Below, piece after piece: positions 17,686 to 24,792 of a DNA stretch of 64,000 bases. The number at the start of each line of letters is the position of its first letter. Positions within the stretch are counted from its first letter, which is position 1. Source of the DNA: Anaerobacillus alkaliphilus (GTDB taxonomy: Bacteria > Bacillota > Bacilli > Bacillales > Anaerobacillaceae); contig NZ_QOUX01000001.1 of NCBI RefSeq assembly GCF_004116265.1, forward strand, positions 186,001-250,000. The letters are read 5' to 3'. The notes beneath the pieces are model-generated. The model did no database searches. It was given only the letters and a program-made list of their open reading frames with translations, and was not told the origin of the DNA. A program made the position numbers and the translations under genes.

Positions 17686-17778
17686 ATGATGAAAGCATTA
17701 AGAGATCTTAATCCAATTACAGGTGTGTATTCCTTGTTAATTGTCGGCTTATTGGCAGTTCATCACTTTGTTTTATAA
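17686..17778 (+). CDS. 30-residue single-pass microprotein upstream of the Mn-binding lipoprotein
   Basis: MMKALRDLNPITGVY then a hydrophobic helix ending HHFVL. AAAAGGGGAG (17674-17683) directly precedes the ATG pair, giving a strong ribosome site. It lies between the MntR boxes and the lipoprotein gene with a 35-base gap, so it should be MntR-controlled. No known family recognised. It may be a membrane modulator of metal uptake, but could be a leader peptide; both are inference. Confidence 0.55.
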   Translation: MMKALRDLNPITGVYSLLIVGLLAVHHFVL

Positions 17779-17813
17779 TAGAAAAAAATTTTCGAAATTG
17801 AGAGGAGAAAAAA

Positions 17814-18728
17814 ATGTTTAAATTAAAAGCGTTAATCGTATCATTGAGTTTCCTGGTATTAGCAAGTTTAACTTTAATTGGATGCAGTTCTGAAGAGGCG
17901 ACTAGTCCTGGGGAAGAAGCAGAAGGTTTAACAATTATTACGAGTTTTTCTGTCCTAGATGATATCATCAAAAATGTCATTGGAGATCGTGGAACAGTTT
18001 CATATATCATCCCAATCGGAGAAGAACCACATGAGTATGAGCCAGTTCCTAGTGACTATCGCAAAGTAAGTGAAGCGGATGTGTTCTATGTAAATGGACT
18101 TGATCTAGAAGAATGGTTAGAAAAAGTAGTTTCAAATGTATCTGACACAGAAATTGTAACGCTTTCTGATGGAGTAACACCAATTCCTTTAGTAGGCGAT
18201 GACGAAGCGGATCCACACGCATGGTTAAACCCTAAAAATGTCATTACTTATGTAGAAAACCTTGTGGCCGACTTAGTGGCAAGAGATCCAGGTGGAGAAG
18301 ATATTTACCGTGCGAACGCAGAAGCGTATATCCAAGAACTTGAGGAATTAGATACATGGATTAGAGAGCAAGTCGCAATAATTCCCGAGCAACAGCGTGT
18401 AATTATCGTTAGTGAAAATGCCTTTAAATATTTTGGTGAAGAATATGGTTTCCATACTGATGGAATTTGGGAAATTAACTCTCTTGAAGAAGGAACACCA
18501 CAGCAATTTGCTCGTTTAGCCGAAGTAATTAAAGACCGTAATGTTCCTGCTGTGTTTGTTGAGACAACAGTTGATACTCGTTATATGGAAACTGTGTCAA
18601 AAGAAGCTGGAGTAACAATCGCAGGTGAAGTGTATACGGATGCTGTAGGCAAAGAAGGTAGCGGTGCAGAAACATTTATTAAGATGATCAAACATAACGT
18701 AAATGTGTTTGTTGATGGGCTAAAATAG
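17814..18728 (+). CDS. Manganese-type metal ABC transporter substrate-binding lipoprotein
   Basis: 304 residues with lipoprotein signal (lipobox LIGC, Cys about 24). Cluster A-I fold ligands can be placed: His in EEPHEYEP, His in DPHAWLNP, Glu in FVETTVDTR and Asp in VYTDAVG. The His-His-Glu-Asp set is that of Mn/Fe-type PsaA/MntA; zinc ZnuA proteins use a third His and a His-rich loop, absent here. Two MntR boxes upstream support manganese. No ATPase or permease gene is adjacent, so partners must be elsewhere. Confidence 0.88.
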   Translation: MFKLKALIVSLSFLVLASLTLIGCSSEEATSPGEEAEGLTIITSFSVLDDIIKNVIGDRGTVSYIIPIGEEPHEYEPVPSDYRKVSEADVFYVNGLDLEEWLEKVVSNVSDTEIVTLSDGVTPIPLVGDDEADPHAWLNPKNVITYVENLVADLVARDPGGEDIYRANAEAYIQELEELDTWIREQVAIIPEQQRVIIVSENAFKYFGEEYGFHTDGIWEINSLEEGTPQQFARLAEVIKDRNVPAVFVETTVDTRYMETVSKEAGVTIAGEVYTDAVGKEGSGAETFIKMIKHNVNVFVDGLK

Positions 18729-18738
18729 CTATAAGTTA

Positions 18739-18769
18739 AAAACTCCTACAAGAGCGTAGGAGTTTTTTT
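18739..18769 (+). terminator. Intrinsic terminator
   Basis: ACTCCTAC/GTAGGAGT hairpin then seven T; the A run on the other side could also serve the convergent His-rich gene. Confidence 0.87.
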
Positions 18770-18775
18770 ATGTTC

Positions 18776-19120
18776 CTATGTGACAGTTACCAATTCAACT
18801 GGACCATGGTCATCGCAATGGTCACCATGTACATGGTGTAGGCGACCGTTAACTAGATAATCAAAATGATCGCCATGAGGCACTAGTTCATGACCGCAAT
18901 CTTCTTCGTGAGTACAACCGCAATTCATTGGTTTACATTCTGCAGGATTAATTGCAGATACTTCGATTTTACATTCATCCCAATGCCCATCATGCTCATG
19001 ATGAAGATGTCCATCATGAATATAATCAATATGATCATTGTGTCTTATTTTTGTATGCCCACATGCAATACTATGCTTATGGGAATGGTTAGTGTGAATA
19101 TGGTGTTCATGAGTAGTCAC
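18776..19120 (-). CDS. His-rich metal-binding protein with internal duplication
   Basis: 114 residues, about 24 His. Two repeats of the pattern CGHxxxxHxDHxDYxxxGxLHHxHxxHxD occur at about 19-48 and 75-104, joined by a Cys-rich linker (CKPMNCGCTHEEDCGH). Cytoplasmic, no signal. Such proteins bind zinc or other soft metals and may buffer or chaperone them; their place next to zinc and iron boxes supports this. Exact metal unknown. Confidence 0.8.
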   Translation of the reverse strand: MTTHEHHIHTNHSHKHSIACGHTKIRHNDHIDYIHDGHLHHEHDGHWDECKIEVSAINPAECKPMNCGCTHEEDCGHELVPHGDHFDYLVNGRLHHVHGDHCDDHGPVELVTVT

Positions 19121-19214
19121 AGAAATCCCTCCTCTACTATCATGAAGTATTCCCTATAAAAGAGGAATTTAATAAGATAATAAAGGGATATTATGTAAAA
19201 ACAAGGTATTTAAT

Positions 19215-19234
19215 TGAAAATTATTATCATTATC
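19215..19234. promoter_or_regulatory. Fur box
   Basis: TGAAAATTATTATCA at 19215-19229 matches 14 of 15 positions of the 7-1-7 Bacillus Fur box TGATAATNATTATCA; extended to 19234 it matches 17 of 19 of the classical box. It sits between the His-rich gene and the CxxH/CxxC gene and could control either. Confidence 0.7.
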
Positions 19235-19320
19235 AATTATTTGTGGTAAATTTAAAAAAGAATATCTGAGCGATTGGATAAGTAAACATAATAATGAGTA
19301 CATAAACGGAGGGGATATAC

Positions 19321-19533
19321 TTGTTATTAGTTTGTAAAGCCCATATAAAACAAGGATTGCAATATCTGAATACACCGCATATTGTACCAATCAAAGAAGA
19401 AAATTTTAAAGGGTGCTGTGTATTTTGTCAGCAGATAGCAGAATATAAGTTGTTTTATTCTATCCCGATTCCCAAAAGTCATCGACTAAAAGTTCAGGAG
19501 ATGATCCAAAGAATTGTCAGCTGTAGTCACTAA
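19321..19533 (+). CDS. CxxH/CxxC small protein (BA_5709-like family)
   Basis: 70 residues. CKAH near the N-terminus and CCVFC at about 32-36 give the Cys-x-x-His / Cys-x-x-Cys metal site seen in a small Bacillus family, which also shares the central IPIKEEN-like block. TTG start with GGAGGGGAT upstream. It follows a Fur box by about 90 bases. Function unknown, probably metal-binding. Confidence 0.68.
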   Translation: MLLVCKAHIKQGLQYLNTPHIVPIKEENFKGCCVFCQQIAEYKLFYSIPIPKSHRLKVQEMIQRIVSCSH

Positions 19534-19551
19534 TTTTATAAATGATAAAAG

Positions 19552-19589
19552 ACCTTACACCAGTATATACATGATTTGTAAGGTTTTTT
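19552..19589 (+). terminator. Intrinsic terminator
   Basis: ACCTTACA/TGTAAGGT hairpin with a 17-base loop, then six T. Confidence 0.8.
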
Positions 19590-19677
19590 GTGATGAATAA
19601 AAAATCTTTATCAACATGAGCTGAATGATACAAATGATATTTGTCCATCCTATTTAAAGAAACGGAGGTGAATATCA

Positions 19678-19839
19678 ATGGCACAAGATGTATTATGTGA
19701 AGTAAGCAACTGTGTTCACAACATGGAGGGTAACAAATGTGGTGCAGACGCAATTTATGTTGTGAGTCATAAAGGGAAAGAAGCTTCAAGACAGGAAGAA
19801 ACAGATTGTAAAACATTTGAACCAGAAGCTGGTATGTAA
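19678..19839 (+). CDS. DUF1540 domain-containing protein
   Basis: 53 residues matching DUF1540: CEVSNCVHN..GNKCGADAIYV at about 7-30, then ..TDCKTFEP near the end. The four conserved Cys suggest a metal site. ACGGAGGTG precedes the ATG. Often found in spore formers; role unknown. Monocistronic. Confidence 0.85.
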   Translation: MAQDVLCEVSNCVHNMEGNKCGADAIYVVSHKGKEASRQEETDCKTFEPEAGM

Positions 19840-19847
19840 TTGTAATG

Positions 19848-19875
19848 AATGGGTAGTTCGCGCTACCCATTTTCA
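19848..19875 (+). terminator. Terminator of the DUF1540 gene
   Basis: AATGGGTAG/CTACCCATT around TTCGCG, short T tail (TTTC). Confidence 0.7.
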
Positions 19876-19884
19876 ATATATAGT

Positions 19885-19903
19885 ATTGATAATTATTATC
19901 AAT
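19885..19903. promoter_or_regulatory. Perfect Fur box
   Basis: TGATAAT-T-ATTATCA at 19887-19901 matches the 7-1-7 consensus at every position and extends to a 9-1-9 palindrome. Confidence 0.82.
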
Positions 19904-19914
19904 TATATACTTAT

Positions 19915-19998
19915 GTATTAAAAAATTGTTACATAAATGGAAAGAGAAATTTAATTTAATACTATACACCTTCCTGCTGGGTAGGTGTATTTGTTTTT
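19915..19998 (+). ncRNA. Candidate Fur-controlled small RNA
   Basis: About 80 bases between a perfect Fur box and an intrinsic terminator (ATACACCT/AGGTGTAT, 19964-19990, then TTGTTTTT). The DUF1540 transcript already ends at 19875, so this terminator needs another transcript. No open frame longer than a few codons lies inside. TTGATA at 19886 and an A/T-rich -10 around 19906-19914 could form the promoter. Position resembles FsrA in Bacillus but no sequence match is claimed. The remaining bases to 20075 show nothing clear. Confidence 0.45.
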
Positions 19999-20075
19999 AA
20001 AAGCAACAATGTTTACGAAAATATTAAATTTAGTTTGACACTTTAAAGAAATTTGATTATATTTTGATATGATAA

Positions 20076-20096
20076 TAATCGTAATTGTTTTGATTT
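20076..20096 (+). promoter_or_regulatory. Possible weak Zur box
   Basis: Perfect left half TCGTAAT with a poor right half; 16 of 20 informative positions match AAATCGTAATNATTACGATTT. Lies 120 bases upstream of the EamA gene. Confidence 0.4.
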
Positions 20097-20216
20097 ATAA
20101 AAATTCAGTAAGATTGGACGGGATTGCAACGATTGTCCTTGACATATTTTTATGACCGTAATTAGCTTCATAAAAGAAGAATGATTTTTGATATTAAAAT
20201 AGAATGAGGGTAACAA

Positions 20217-21086
20217 ATGAAAAATGGTGTTCTTTTAGCTGTATTTTCTTCACTTATTTTCAGTATTATGAATGTCTTAGTCAAAGCTGTAAGTGTCAAT
20301 ATTCCTACAGCAGAAGTGGTTTTTTTTCGAAGTATAATTGGAGCCCTTGTTGTATTGTTTATGATGAGGCAAAGTAAAGTCTTCTTTTCGAAAAACGGAG
20401 TTCCATTACTGGTGACAAGAGGAATACTTGGTGCTCTTTACTTACTTGCGTATTTTTATGCAATTGCCAATATGCCACTTACAGATGCAAGCATACTTGT
20501 TCATTTATCACCTATCTTTGTGGTCATTCTTTCTAGTATTTTTTTGAGTGAGAAGCTGAGTAAAGGTGTTGTCCCGTTTGTTATCCTTGCTCTTCTAGGA
20601 GCAATTTTGTTAGTTAAACCATTTCACTACTCTACTTATTCATTAGTAGCCATAGTTGGTGTATTAAGTGCATTGTTTGCAGCTGGTGCTTCCATATCTA
20701 TTCGTTTACTTACCAAATCACATCATAAATACGAAATTATTTTTTACTTTTTAGCTACGGCTACGTTAGTATCAATTCCTTTAATGTGGCATAACTTTGT
20801 TATTCCTTCATTTATTGATCTTCTGTATTTGATTGGGATTGCGCTTATTTCGTTGCTCGGTTTAATAGTCCTAACAACGGCCTTAACTCATGAGAATGTT
20901 ATTATCGTGGAGATAGTGAGATACATTGGGATATTCTTTAATGCAATTTGGGGCTTTGTGTTTTGGGTTGAAATTCCTGATTACTATACCTTACTGGGTG
21001 GGGCATTAATCATTGGAGCTTGTATTGCCTTATCAAAAGTCAGGGAGAGACCTATTAACTTAACTCATAAGCAAGTTGCAAAGTAA
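20217..21086 (+). CDS. EamA/DMT family transporter
   Basis: 289 residues with ten predicted membrane helices and two EamA repeats (about 2-135 and 145-280). Motifs MNVLVKAV, EVVFFRSIIG and DASILVHLSPIFV are typical of drug/metabolite transporters. Substrate unknown; its setting among metal genes and a weak Zur box hint at a metal-stress role, which is inference. GAGGGT precedes the ATG. Confidence 0.83.
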   Translation: MKNGVLLAVFSSLIFSIMNVLVKAVSVNIPTAEVVFFRSIIGALVVLFMMRQSKVFFSKNGVPLLVTRGILGALYLLAYFYAIANMPLTDASILVHLSPIFVVILSSIFLSEKLSKGVVPFVILALLGAILLVKPFHYSTYSLVAIVGVLSALFAAGASISIRLLTKSHHKYEIIFYFLATATLVSIPLMWHNFVIPSFIDLLYLIGIALISLLGLIVLTTALTHENVIIVEIVRYIGIFFNAIWGFVFWVEIPDYYTLLGGALIIGACIALSKVRERPINLTHKQVAK

Positions 21087-21093
21087 ATAATAG

Positions 21094-21126
21094 AAACTGT
21101 GTCTCGTTATGAGGCACAGTTTTTAT
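21094..21126 (+). terminator. Intrinsic terminator
   Basis: Twelve-base stem AAACTGTGTCTC/GAGGCACAGTTT with one G-U pair and a T tail. Confidence 0.85.
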
Positions 21127-21212
21127 AAATGTAGAGAACTTTATCATTGTGTATGAGAGACGGTCTCAATACAAAATTCTTTACATAGATTTTTTATAAA
21201 TGTATCATTTAT

Positions 21213-21233
21213 AAAACGTAATAATTACTGTTT
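21213..21233 (+). promoter_or_regulatory. Zur box upstream of sufU2-dcd
   Basis: Core ACGTAAT-A-ATTACTG flanked by AAA and TTT: 18 of 20 informative positions of the Bacillus Zur operator. Located 25 bases before the start. Confidence 0.8.
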
Positions 21234-21258
21234 ATATTAAGGTAAGGAGGGAGACATT

Positions 21259-21687
21259 TTGTTAGACCAAATTTATCGACAGCTAGTTATTGATCATGCA
21301 AAAAATCGGCGTAACTATAAACGCTTAGATGGCCCTGATGTAAAACACATTCATTATAAAAATCCAACCTGTGGTGATGTAATGACTTTATTTTTAACGG
21401 TAAAGGATCATCGTATCAATGACATCTCCTTTGTAGGAGAGGGTTGTAGTATCAGTATGGCTTCAGTCTCAATTATGACCGAGCTCTTAAAGGGCACTGA
21501 CATTGAAGAAGTCATAAAACTGCGTGAAGGAATGGAAAGAATGATCCGTTATGGAGAAATTCCTTCTGACTGCGATTTAGGTGATGCCCTAGCATTAGTG
21601 GGAGTTCATAAGTTAAGAGCACGGCATAATTGTGCTTTAATGGGTTGGCAGGCATTAGACCGCGTACTTGAACTGAAGAAAGACTAA
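21259..21687 (+). CDS. SufU-family Fe-S assembly / sulfur-acceptor paralogue
   Basis: 142 residues of SufU pattern. The zinc-site residues of SufU are all present: Cys38 and Asp40 in NPTCGD, Cys63 in GEGCSIS, Cys125 in HNCALMGW. Classical Bacillus SufU is a zinc-dependent acceptor of persulfide from SufS and is encoded with sufCDSB. This copy stands outside any suf cluster, behind a Zur box, with dcd 26 bases downstream. It may be a second acceptor used under zinc limitation; inference. TTG start with TAAGGAGGG upstream. Confidence 0.85.
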   Translation: MLDQIYRQLVIDHAKNRRNYKRLDGPDVKHIHYKNPTCGDVMTLFLTVKDHRINDISFVGEGCSISMASVSIMTELLKGTDIEEVIKLREGMERMIRYGEIPSDCDLGDALALVGVHKLRARHNCALMGWQALDRVLELKKD

Positions 21688-21713
21688 TAATTTGTTGAAA
21701 TGAGGAGAAAGAT

Positions 21714-22253
21714 TTGATTTTAACAGGAAAAACCATTGCTGAAAAGGTAAAAAATATAGAACTTGTCATAGAGCCAATTTCTTCAGAACAATTTCAACCA
21801 GCCTCTGTAGACTTACGACTAGGTGACCATTTTTTAACGATTGATGAACATAGTAACGGCATCTTGTCTTTAGATACACAGGCAACGTATCGGGAAATAG
21901 TCGCACAAAATGGAACGATTATTCTACCACCACGTTCATTTTTATTGGCGACAACTCTGGAGACAATTGAACTTCCGAACCACTTAACTGCATTTGTAGA
22001 AGGGCGTAGTTCGATTGGGAGGCTGGGATTGTTCATTCAAAATGCGGGCTGGGTAGATCCAGGATTTAAAGGACAAATCACTCTAGAATTATTTAATGCA
22101 AACAGCTTGCCGATTGAGTTAGCGGTTGGTAGGAGAATATGTCAGTTAGTGATTGCTGAAGTGAATGAAGAGGCTGAAGGGTATATAGGAAAATACTTAA
22201 ACCAACGAGGCGCAACCCATAGTCAGATTTATAAAGACATAGAAGTGAAATAA
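21714..22253 (+). CDS. dcd: dCTP deaminase
   Basis: 179 residues, usual Dcd length. Trimeric dUTPase-fold motifs: [12 protein letters not shown] (about 23-34), [12 protein letters not shown] (about 96-107) and [15 protein letters not shown] (about 116-130) with the catalytic Glu. It deaminates dCTP to dUTP, feeding dUMP and dTTP synthesis, and needs no zinc. Bacillus normally uses zinc-dependent dCMP deaminase (ComEB), so Zur linkage makes sense as a bypass. Some family members also hydrolyse dUTP; not decidable here. TTG start with TGAGGAG upstream. Confidence 0.9.
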   Translation: MILTGKTIAEKVKNIELVIEPISSEQFQPASVDLRLGDHFLTIDEHSNGILSLDTQATYREIVAQNGTIILPPRSFLLATTLETIELPNHLTAFVEGRSSIGRLGLFIQNAGWVDPGFKGQITLELFNANSLPIELAVGRRICQLVIAEVNEEAEGYIGKYLNQRGATHSQIYKDIEVK

Positions 22254-22302
22254 GGTGCTATCTGTATAACTAGTAATATAAATGGGTATAATCTTTTTAT
22301 GT

Positions 22303-22323
22303 AAAACGAAATAATTACGATTT
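22303..22323 (+). promoter_or_regulatory. Zur box upstream of COG0523 protein A
   Basis: ACGAAAT-A-ATTACGA flanked by AAA/TTT; 18 of 20 informative positions match the Bacillus Zur operator. Confidence 0.82.
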
Positions 22324-22349
22324 ATAAGATGCAGGTTGGAGGAAATGTA

Positions 22350-23333
22350 ATGGTACTTAGTACAAGGAAAATTCCTGTAACAATATTAACAGGATATTTA
22401 GGTGCTGGAAAAACAACACTATTAAATCGAATTTTAACAGAAAATCACAATGAGAAAGTTGCGATTATCGTCAATGAATTCGGTGAGGTAGGGATCGATA
22501 ACCAATTAGTGGTTAATTCAGAAGAAGAGATTGTAGAAATGAATAATGGTTGTATTTGTTGTACGGTCCGTGGGGATTTAATTCGTATATTAAAGACTCT
22601 CATCTACTCAATGGAAGAGGGAAATGTGAAATTTAATCGTGTCCTTGTTGAGACGACTGGGTTAGCAGATCCAGCACCTGTAGCCCAAACCTTTTTTATG
22701 GACCAAGCAATCGCTGAAAAATTTGAAGTAGATAGTATTGTTACTGTCGTGGATAGTAAACATATCACGAAGCATTTTGATACCAAAGACGAAGCGCAAG
22801 AACAAATTGCTTTCGGAGACATTATTATTCTTAATAAGACAGATTTAGTCAATGATAAGGAATTGGATGATGTAGAAACTAGGATTGAGAGTATGAATTC
22901 AACAGCTCGTAGAATACGTAGTAAAAATTGTGATGTAAGCCTTAAAGATATATTAGGTATTCACTCTTTTGACCTAAACGTAAAGCTTGAAGTAAATCCG
23001 GATTTTTTAAATGATCATCACCATCATCATCACAATAATAAGGTGACATCAGTCGCATTTGTAGAAGAGAGACCATTGGATATGAGAAAAGTTGATGAAT
23101 GGATGAGTTACTTAATCCAAGAAAAAGGTGAGGATCTTTTACGTTATAAAGGAATTATGAATGTGAAAAATTCAAAGCAACGAATTGTTTTTCAAGGCAT
23201 CCATATGTTATTTGCGGGCAAGGCAGATCGCACATGGCGTGAAGATGAAAAGAAGATTACCCAACTTGTGTTTATAGGGAAAAATCTAGATAAAGACGAA
23301 CTACAAAGACAATTTGAAAATTGTATTGCTTAA
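22350..23333 (+). CDS. COG0523 (CobW/Nha) GTPase, protein A
   Basis: 327 residues. Walker [10 protein letters not shown] (15-23), metal site GCICC (67-71), NKTD G4 motif (about 169), a His6 stretch (about 221-226) and the C-terminal CobW domain ending in LVFIGKNLD. Such GTPases deliver or allocate zinc to client proteins. Start at ATG 22350, eight bases after GGAGG; an ATG at 22329 would include the ribosome site. No terminator separates it clearly from rpsN2. Confidence 0.9.
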   Translation: MVLSTRKIPVTILTGYLGAGKTTLLNRILTENHNEKVAIIVNEFGEVGIDNQLVVNSEEEIVEMNNGCICCTVRGDLIRILKTLIYSMEEGNVKFNRVLVETTGLADPAPVAQTFFMDQAIAEKFEVDSIVTVVDSKHITKHFDTKDEAQEQIAFGDIIILNKTDLVNDKELDDVETRIESMNSTARRIRSKNCDVSLKDILGIHSFDLNVKLEVNPDFLNDHHHHHHNNKVTSVAFVEERPLDMRKVDEWMSYLIQEKGEDLLRYKGIMNVKNSKQRIVFQGIHMLFAGKADRTWREDEKKITQLVFIGKNLDKDELQRQFENCIA

Positions 23334-23369
23334 TAACTTTACTTTTACAAACAAAGAGAGTAATGTTAT

Positions 23370-23390
23370 AAACAGTAATGATAACGATTA
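23370..23390 (+). promoter_or_regulatory. Zur box upstream of rpsN2
   Basis: CAGTAAT-G-ATAACGA core; 11 of 14 core positions match TCGTAATNATTACGA. It ends about 25 bases before the rpsN2 start. Confidence 0.65.
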
Positions 23391-23412
23391 TCAACTAATA
23401 GGAGGGGTTAGA

Positions 23413-23682
23413 ATGGCAAAAAAATCGAAAATTGCAAAAGAAAAAAAACGTCAAGAACTCGTTGCTAGATATGCACAACTTCGTCGTGAATTAAAAGAAA
23501 AAGGGGATTATGAAGCTTTAAGGAAACTACCACGCGACTCTTCACCAATACGTTTGGCAAGAAGGTGTGAAGCTACCGGAAGACCAAGAGGGGTCTTAAG
23601 AAAGTTTAAGCTGTGTAGGATTAAATTTCGTGAGTTAGCTCATAAAGGTCAAATTCCAGGCGTTAAAAAGTCAAGCTGGTAA
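23413..23682 (+). CDS. rpsN2: Ribosomal protein S14, zinc-independent paralogue
   Basis: 89 residues, the long C-minus S14 form: no CxxC pairs, unlike the 61-residue zinc form. Typical block [20 protein letters not shown] (about 52-71) and C-terminal [11 protein letters not shown]. Under zinc starvation Zur derepression lets this protein replace the zinc form, freeing zinc. GGAGGGG before the ATG. It heads an operon with two COG0523 genes. Confidence 0.94.
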   Translation: MAKKSKIAKEKKRQELVARYAQLRRELKEKGDYEALRKLPRDSSPIRLARRCEATGRPRGVLRKFKLCRIKFRELAHKGQIPGVKKSSW

Positions 23683-23714
23683 AAGTAGTTTTTTAGAAAT
23701 TGGGGGTGAGATAC

Positions 23715-24764
23715 ATGAGAATTCCGGTCGTACTTGTTAGTGGTTATTCGGGTAGTGGGAAAACGACGATCATTAATCAATTCATAGCTTTTTCTAGCAG
23801 TAAAAAAGCAGCAGTGATTAGCTATATCTCGACTAACATCACCGTAGTTGAGCAAATCCACGAGGCAAGAAAAAGAAAATCACTACTACATGAATGTTTA
23901 TTCGTGAGGAGAGTTAGTACTACTCAACAACTAAAGACTAGCCTTGAAGAACTGGTTGTAAAGAATTGTGTTGATGTTGTATTTGTCGAACTAGGTGCGA
24001 CTGTCAATCCTCATGTTATTGCCGATGAACTGTGTAATTCAACACAATCGTTGTTTGAGATAAAAACTATTATGACAATCATTGATGGACAAAATTTTTG
24101 GCTAGATTTCACATCAGATACTGAATTCTATGTCCATGATGCGGATGGCTATGATAAAGAGGCAGTTGCTGATATTGTAGTTAGTCAAATTGAGTTTTGT
24201 AATTCCGTGATTATCAACAAAACTAATGGCATAAGCAGGGAAAGCTATCATGAAATTACATGGGTATTAAAAAAGTTACAGCCAACTGCAGAAATAGTGG
24301 AATTAACTAAAGGCTTGAAATACGAAGAACTAGCTGATAAAAATCCATTTATTTTAACAAAAACGAAACTATCAGCTGGATGGATAAAAGAATTAAATCA
24401 AAAGCAAAACCGGTTACAACTGATTGGTGAATATGGGATAGGTTCTTTTGTCTATGAAAGAACTGTTCCTTTTCATCCAGAAAGGTTTCAACAGTGGTTT
24501 TTGCAATATCCACAAGAAGTAATTAGGACGAAAGGTATTGTTTGGTCGTTATCTGACCTTGCAACACCATTATTATTCTCGCAAGCAGGTCCTTCATTAA
24601 CGTTAGAAGAAGGCGGTAGTTGGGATAGTATCCAAAGAAAATCACAATTAGTCTTTATTGGTATCGATATTGATCGCGAACAAATTGTAGCACAATTAGA
24701 TGCATGCTTAGCAACAGAACAAGAATCTCAACAGCTGGGTTTACATGATCGAAATCTAATATAA
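23715..24764 (+). CDS. Divergent COG0523 paralogue without the CxCC motif, protein B
   Basis: 349 residues. Walker A GYSGSGKTT (about 10-18) is intact, but the GCICC metal site of its relatives is replaced by LFVRRVST. ESTGISEP becomes ELGATVNP and the G4 motif is NKTN. The C-terminal half (SAGWIKEL, FVYERTVPFHPERF, SQAGPS, LVFIGIDIDREQI) is closely ZagA-like, so it arose by duplication of the next gene. Metal chaperoning by the usual site looks impossible; a regulatory or partner role is inferred. ATG 23715 follows GGGGGTGA. Confidence 0.85.
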   Translation: MRIPVVLVSGYSGSGKTTIINQFIAFSSSKKAAVISYISTNITVVEQIHEARKRKSLLHECLFVRRVSTTQQLKTSLEELVVKNCVDVVFVELGATVNPHVIADELCNSTQSLFEIKTIMTIIDGQNFWLDFTSDTEFYVHDADGYDKEAVADIVVSQIEFCNSVIINKTNGISRESYHEITWVLKKLQPTAEIVELTKGLKYEELADKNPFILTKTKLSAGWIKELNQKQNRLQLIGEYGIGSFVYERTVPFHPERFQQWFLQYPQEVIRTKGIVWSLSDLATPLLFSQAGPSLTLEEGGSWDSIQRKSQLVFIGIDIDREQIVAQLDACLATEQESQQLGLHDRNLI

Positions 24765-24792
24765 AACCCCATAGAAAGAGTAGGAGTATAAA

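Noticed and set aside
17814-18728. Zinc-specific ZnuA
   Set aside because: No His-rich loop, ligand set of the manganese type, and MntR rather than Zur boxes upstream.
23314-23412. Longer N-terminus for S14
   Set aside because: It overlaps the previous gene and the Zur box; S14 normally starts MAKKS.
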